Positions 60,321 through 64,000 of a stretch of 64,000 nt of DNA are shown in pieces. Below the pieces are notes generated by a model. That model saw only the letters and a program-made list of their open reading frames with translations. It had not been told where the DNA came from and did no database searches. The translations under genes were made by a program, and so were the position numbers. The stretch's first letter is position 1; each line of letters begins with the position of its first letter. Origin of the DNA: Pseudomonas sp. C1C7 (GTDB taxonomy: Bacteria; Pseudomonadota; Gammaproteobacteria; Pseudomonadales; Pseudomonadaceae); NCBI RefSeq assembly GCF_013359595.1, contig NZ_JABFMP010000023.1, positions 1 to 64,000 of the forward strand, in the 5' to 3' direction.

Positions 60321-62432
60321 ATGCAGTTTCTAGACGATAGCCACGGGTGTGCAGGTTGGAGCGGTGAAATGGCCGGGCGCATTCGTGCGTTCGACTGGAG
60401 CCGCACCGAGCTTGGTTGCATCGAAAGCTGGCCCAAAAGCCTGATCAGCACGGTGCAGCTGATGCTCGCCTCACCGCTGCCGATGGTGATGCTCTGGGCC
60501 CGCCCCGGCTACATGATCTACAACGATGCCTATTCGATCTTCGCCGGCGGCCGCCATCCGTACCTGCTGGGCTCCCCGGTGGAGCTGGGCTGGCCGGAAG
60601 TGGCCGACTTCAATCGCAATGTGGTCGATACCTGCCTGGCCGGCGGCACCTTGTCCTATCGCAATAAAGAGCTGGTACTGCTGCGCGACGGCGTTCCCGA
60701 AGACGTCTGGATGGACCTCTATTACAGCCCGGTAGCCAACGACGAAGGAATGCCCGCCGGGGTCATGGCCATGGTGGTGGAAACCACCGAACGGGTGATT
60801 TCCGAGCGCCTGCGCCAGGCCGCCGAAAATGCCTATCGCGCCGATAACGAACGGGTACGCCTGGCCCTGAATGCCGGGGCCTTGCTCGGTTCGTTCGTCT
60901 GGGACATCAAGGCCAATGTGCTCAGCGGCGATGAACGCTTTGCCCGGACCTTTTCCTTTCCCCCCGGCCAGTCGCTGGACAACCTGCCCCGGGACGTCGC
61001 CGAAGCGCAGATCCACCCCGACGACCGCAGCTGGGTACAGGAGCAGGTCATGCGTTCGGTGCAGACCGGCGCCCCCTTCAACGCCGAATACCGGGTGCTG
61101 CGCCCCCACGGCAGCTATCTGTGGGTGCAGGCCAGCGGTTGCTGCGAGTTCGATGATCAGGGTCAGCCTTTACGCTTCCCCGGGGTGCTGATCGACATCC
61201 ATGAGCGCAAGATCGCCGAAGAGTCGTTGCTCAAGTTCACCCGCAATCTCGAGCAGCGGGTCGCTGATGAAGTGGAAGGGCGGCTGTTGGCGGAAGAGCA
61301 GTTGCGCCAGTCACAGAAACTCGAAGCGATTGGCGGGCTGACCGGCGGCGTGGCCCACGACTTCAATAACCTGCTGCAGGTGATCGCCGGCAACCTGCAC
61401 CTGTTGGCCCGTCACGAGACGGACAATGCCAACGTGCAACGCCGGGTGAGCGCGTCGATTGCCGCCGTCGAGCGAGGTGCCAAGCTGTCTTCGCAGCTGC
61501 TTGCGTTCGCCCGCCGCCAACCGCTGTCCCCGGCGATTTGCACGCCGCAGCAGATTTTCGACGGACTGGGCGAGTTGCTGCAGCGCGCGCTGGGGGAAAC
61601 CATTGAGATCCGGATGACCGCTGCCGCCGATCCCTGGCCGGTGTTCGTCGATCGCAACCAACTGGAAAACACCATCCTCAACCTGGCGATCAACGCCCGT
61701 GATGCGATGCTGGGCGAGGGGATCATCGAACTCTGCGCTGACAACATCAGCCTCGATCAGACGTTCTGCGCAGGCAAGGACATTTCCGTCGGCGACTACG
61801 TGCGCGTGACGGTGGCCGACTCGGGCTCGGGCATGCCGCCCCAGGTACTGGCCCAGGCCTTCGAGCCTTTTTTCACCACCAAACCCGACGGCCAGGGCAC
61901 CGGGCTGGGCCTGAGCATGGTGTTCGGTTTCGTCAAACAGAGCGGTGGGCACGTGGAGATGTCCAGTGTGGTCGGGGAGGGCACGCGGGTGCAGCTGTAT
62001 TTCCCCCGCAGCCTGCGCTCGGCGCCCCGGGAAACTTCGGTCACTGATGTGCCGCCGCGAGGCGGGCGAGAGCGCATTCTGGTGGTGGAGGACAACGACG
62101 CGGTGCGGGTGTCCACCGTGGAGATGTTGCAGGAAGAGGGCTACCAGGTGCTGACCGCCGCCAACGCCGACTTCGCCATGCAGATGTTGCTCGATGGCGC
62201 GGTGGTGGACCTGATCTTTACCGACGTGGTCATGCCCGGCCTGATCAAGAGCTCGGACCTCGGTGCCTGGGCCAAGGTCCAGAACCCGCCGGTGGTGGTG
62301 CTGTTCACCTCCGGCCACACCCGTGACATTATCTCGCGCAACCACCAACTCAGCCCCGACACGCATTTGCTGAGCAAACCCTACAGCCCACAGGCGCTGA
62401 CGCAGATGATTCGCGCGGTGCTCAACGGCTGA
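60321..62432 (+). CDS. Hybrid histidine kinase with PAS domains and receiver
   Basis: 703 residues, no membrane segment. Two PAS-like sensor domains occupy about 20-310 (GCIESWPKSLISTVQLMLAS is typical of soluble PAS kinases; RVLRPHGSYLWVQASGCCEF is a PAS core with PAC); H box GGVAHDFNNLLQ at about 342-353, ATPase with NLAINARDAM, DSGSGMPP and GTGLGLSMVFGFVKQSGG; C-terminal receiver with acceptor Asp near 634 (LIFTDVVMPG) and Lys (LLSKPYSPQ). A cytosolic phosphorelay protein. No dedicated response regulator beside it. Confidence 0.9.
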   Translation: MQFLDDSHGCAGWSGEMAGRIRAFDWSRTELGCIESWPKSLISTVQLMLASPLPMVMLWARPGYMIYNDAYSIFAGGRHPYLLGSPVELGWPEVADFNRNVVDTCLAGGTLSYRNKELVLLRDGVPEDVWMDLYYSPVANDEGMPAGVMAMVVETTERVISERLRQAAENAYRADNERVRLALNAGALLGSFVWDIKANVLSGDERFARTFSFPPGQSLDNLPRDVAEAQIHPDDRSWVQEQVMRSVQTGAPFNAEYRVLRPHGSYLWVQASGCCEFDDQGQPLRFPGVLIDIHERKIAEESLLKFTRNLEQRVADEVEGRLLAEEQLRQSQKLEAIGGLTGGVAHDFNNLLQVIAGNLHLLARHETDNANVQRRVSASIAAVERGAKLSSQLLAFARRQPLSPAICTPQQIFDGLGELLQRALGETIEIRMTAAADPWPVFVDRNQLENTILNLAINARDAMLGEGIIELCADNISLDQTFCAGKDISVGDYVRVTVADSGSGMPPQVLAQAFEPFFTTKPDGQGTGLGLSMVFGFVKQSGGHVEMSSVVGEGTRVQLYFPRSLRSAPRETSVTDVPPRGGRERILVVEDNDAVRVSTVEMLQEEGYQVLTAANADFAMQMLLDGAVVDLIFTDVVMPGLIKSSDLGAWAKVQNPPVVVLFTSGHTRDIISRNHQLSPDTHLLSKPYSPQALTQMIRAVLNG

Positions 62433-62446
62433 CCACCACTGCTCTA

Positions 62447-62531
62447 TGCAGGAGCTGCCGAAGGCTGCGATCTTTTGATCTTGCGTCTAAAAACCAAAAT
62501 CAAAAGATCGCAACCTTCGGCAGCTCCTGCA
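62447..62531. repeat. REP hairpin of the GATCGCAGCCTTCGG family
   Basis: About 33-bp arms with one mismatch (GCTGCGATC versus GATCGCAAC) and an 18-nt A-rich loop, just after the hybrid kinase gene. Nearly identical to the hairpin at 60106, so the kinase gene is flanked by two copies. Confidence 0.88.
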
Positions 62532-62574
62532 TTGGAATTGCGTTTATCCGACCCACTTTGAACAAGGCCACCCG

Positions 62575-64000
62575 ATGACCTCCAACCGCAGCGCGAACCC
62601 TCCTTCAGGCATGGTCAGGGTGCGTGGCGCCCGGGAGCACAATCTCAAGAACATCGACGTCGATATTCCCCGCGATGCGCTGGTGGTGTTCACCGGGGTG
62701 TCCGGGTCGGGCAAGTCGTCCCTGGCGTTTTCCACGCTCTACGCCGAGGCCCAGCGTCGTTATTTCGAATCGGTGGCGCCCTATGCGCGGCGGCTGATCG
62801 ATCAGGTCGGGGTGCCGGATGTGGACTCCATCGAGGGTCTGCCGCCGGCGGTGGCCTTGCAGCAGCAACGGGGCACGCCGAGCACGCGCTCGTCGGTGGG
62901 CAGCGTCACCACCCTGTCGAGCCTGATCCGCATGCTCTACTCCCGCGCCGGCAGTTACCCGGCGGGGCAGCCGATGCTCTATGCCGAAGACTTTTCCCCC
63001 AATACGCCCCAGGGCGCCTGCCCGCAATGCCATGGCCTGGGCCGGGTGTACGAGGTCACCGAGGCGCTGATGGTGCCGGACCCGAGCCTGACCATCCGCC
63101 AGCGCGCCGTGGCGTCCTGGCCCCTGGCCTGGCAGGGCCAGAACCTGCGGGACATCCTGGTGACCATGGGTTATGACGTCGACATCCCCTGGCGCGACCT
63201 GCCGAAAAAACAGCGCGACTGGATTCTCTTCACCGAAGAAACCCCGACGGTGCCGGTGTACGCCGGGCTCACCCCGGAAGAAACCCGCGTTGCGCTCAAA
63301 CGCAAGATGGAGCCCAGCTACCAGGGTACTTTCACCGGCGCCCGGCGCTACATCCTGCACACCTTCACCCATTCGCAAAGCGCGCTAATGAAGAAGCGCG
63401 TCTCGCAATTCATGCTCGGCAGCCCGTGCCCGCTGTGCGACGGTAAGCGCCTCAAGCGCGAAGCGCTGTCGGTGACCTTCGCCGGTTACGACATCGGCGA
63501 ACTGGCGCAGATGCCGTTGCTGCAACTCGCCCAAGTGCTGAGGCCGGTGGCGTCCGAGCAGTACCTGCACGAAGGCGAAGAGGCGGGTGAAGTGCTGAGC
63601 CACACCCAGACCCGCGAGGCCCGCAAAGCGCGCGTCGCCCACGGTGCCAGCGGACACGCCAACGCTCCGGACGTGCGTCATACGCCGAACCTGTCCGTGG
63701 AAAAACGCCTGGCCGCGCAACGCATCGCCCAGGATCTGCTGGAGAGGGTCAGCACCCTGACTGATCTGGGCCTGGGCTATCTGGCGCTGGAACGCAGCAC
63801 GCCGACACTGTCTTGCGGCGAATTGCAGCGCCTGCGCCTGGCCACGCAATTGGGTTCGCAGCTGTTCGGGGTGATCTATGTGCTGGACGAACCTTCGGCG
63901 GGCCTGCATCCGGCGGATGGCGAGGCGCTGTTCGAAGCCTTGCAGCGCCTGAAGTCCGCCGGCAACACCCTGTTTGTGGTCGAGCACGACCTGGAAACCA
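62575..64000 (+). CDS. UvrA2-like excinuclease ABC subunit A (3' end outside window)
   Basis: 475 residues seen, still open at the window edge. VRGAREHNLKNIDVDIPRDAL and Walker A TGVSGSGKSSLAF (about 40-52) start the first ATPase; CPQCHG (about 152) and CPLCDG (about 284) are zinc-type pairs; then signature LSCGELQRLRLATQL (about 411), Walker B VIYVLDEPSAGLHPAD and H-loop VVEHD. The usual UvrA signature is LSGGE. The insertion domain is much shortened, placing it in the UvrA2/DrrC-like group linked to drug or damage tolerance. AAGG is 9 nt before ATG 62575. Confidence 0.88.
   Translation, partial: MTSNRSANPPSGMVRVRGAREHNLKNIDVDIPRDALVVFTGVSGSGKSSLAFSTLYAEAQRRYFESVAPYARRLIDQVGVPDVDSIEGLPPAVALQQQRGTPSTRSSVGSVTTLSSLIRMLYSRAGSYPAGQPMLYAEDFSPNTPQGACPQCHGLGRVYEVTEALMVPDPSLTIRQRAVASWPLAWQGQNLRDILVTMGYDVDIPWRDLPKKQRDWILFTEETPTVPVYAGLTPEETRVALKRKMEPSYQGTFTGARRYILHTFTHSQSALMKKRVSQFMLGSPCPLCDGKRLKREALSVTFAGYDIGELAQMPLLQLAQVLRPVASEQYLHEGEEAGEVLSHTQTREARKARVAHGASGHANAPDVRHTPNLSVEKRLAAQRIAQDLLERVSTLTDLGLGYLALERSTPTLSCGELQRLRLATQLGSQLFGVIYVLDEPSAGLHPADGEALFEALQRLKSAGNTLFVVEHDLET

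Noticed and set aside
1..64000. Genomic island, prophage or integrative element
   Set aside because: No integrase, tRNA attachment site, transposase, phage genes or clear base-composition shift was seen.

Overview
This window reads as chromosomal DNA of a fluorescent Pseudomonas (P. fluorescens group). The basis is high GC with strong third-position G/C bias, many copies of three Pseudomonas-type REP hairpin families between genes, a mexEF-oprN efflux operon, a lexA2-imuA-imuB-dnaE2 mutagenesis cassette, and many GntR/LysR/LacI-controlled catabolic units. No tRNA, rRNA, insertion sequence, prophage or CRISPR array was seen. The window opens inside cstA and ends inside a uvrA-like gene.

Layout. 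1-4.3 kb: end of cstA with its small partner ybdD, then on the minus strand a dctA-type dicarboxylate carrier followed by two GntR regulators, with paired operator-like dyads upstream, and a 48-residue membrane peptide. 4.4-12 kb: a hypothetical protein, a diguanylate cyclase, a cysteine hydrolase/aldehyde dehydrogenase pair divergent from an HxlR regulator, a small lipoprotein, a chemoreceptor and a 134-bp tandem REP array. 12-17 kb: a LacI-controlled unit of Gfo/Idh/MocA dehydrogenase, TIM-barrel isomerase/epimerase and nucleoside-type MFS carrier. 17-23 kb: mexEF-oprN without an adjacent mexT. 23-26 kb: HAD dehalogenase abutting the tail of a lost metallo-hydrolase, a LLM flavin oxidoreductase, a DUF4287 protein and an exported Rossmann-fold protein. 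26.3-29.1 kb: a secreted glycine-rich/11-residue-repeat protein, then two tandem Ohr-type peroxidases and an OhrR-like regulator, every promoter region carrying the same CGCATGCG palindrome. 29-33 kb: a GntR/enolase-superfamily/AEC-carrier unit and an EF-hand protein with four EGKCG motifs, the signature of copper-binding RiPP precursors. 33-42 kb: D-cysteine desulfhydrase-type enzyme, two MFS carriers, LysR, and a DUF485/ActP/cytochrome b561/nitronate monooxygenase operon. 42-46 kb: TorF-type outer-membrane protein, exported YtcJ-like amidohydrolase, LysR. 46-51.7 kb: lexA2-imuA-imuB-dnaE2 with a LexA2-type box at the start. 51.8-60 kb: a GntR-controlled polyamine-type ABC importer followed by two overlapping amidohydrolase genes (one lacking the HxH metal motif) and a flavin reductase. 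60-64 kb: hybrid histidine kinase and a UvrA2-like ATPase.

Most of the window is modular catabolism (importer + enzymes + dedicated regulator) together with stress functions: drug efflux, peroxide defence, SOS mutagenesis and UvrA2. The parts most likely to hold undescribed biology are the orphan EGKCG/EF-hand protein, the hendecad-repeat secreted protein next to the duplicated Ohr regulon, the LacI-controlled oxidation/isomerase unit, and the ABC importer/amidohydrolase unit.
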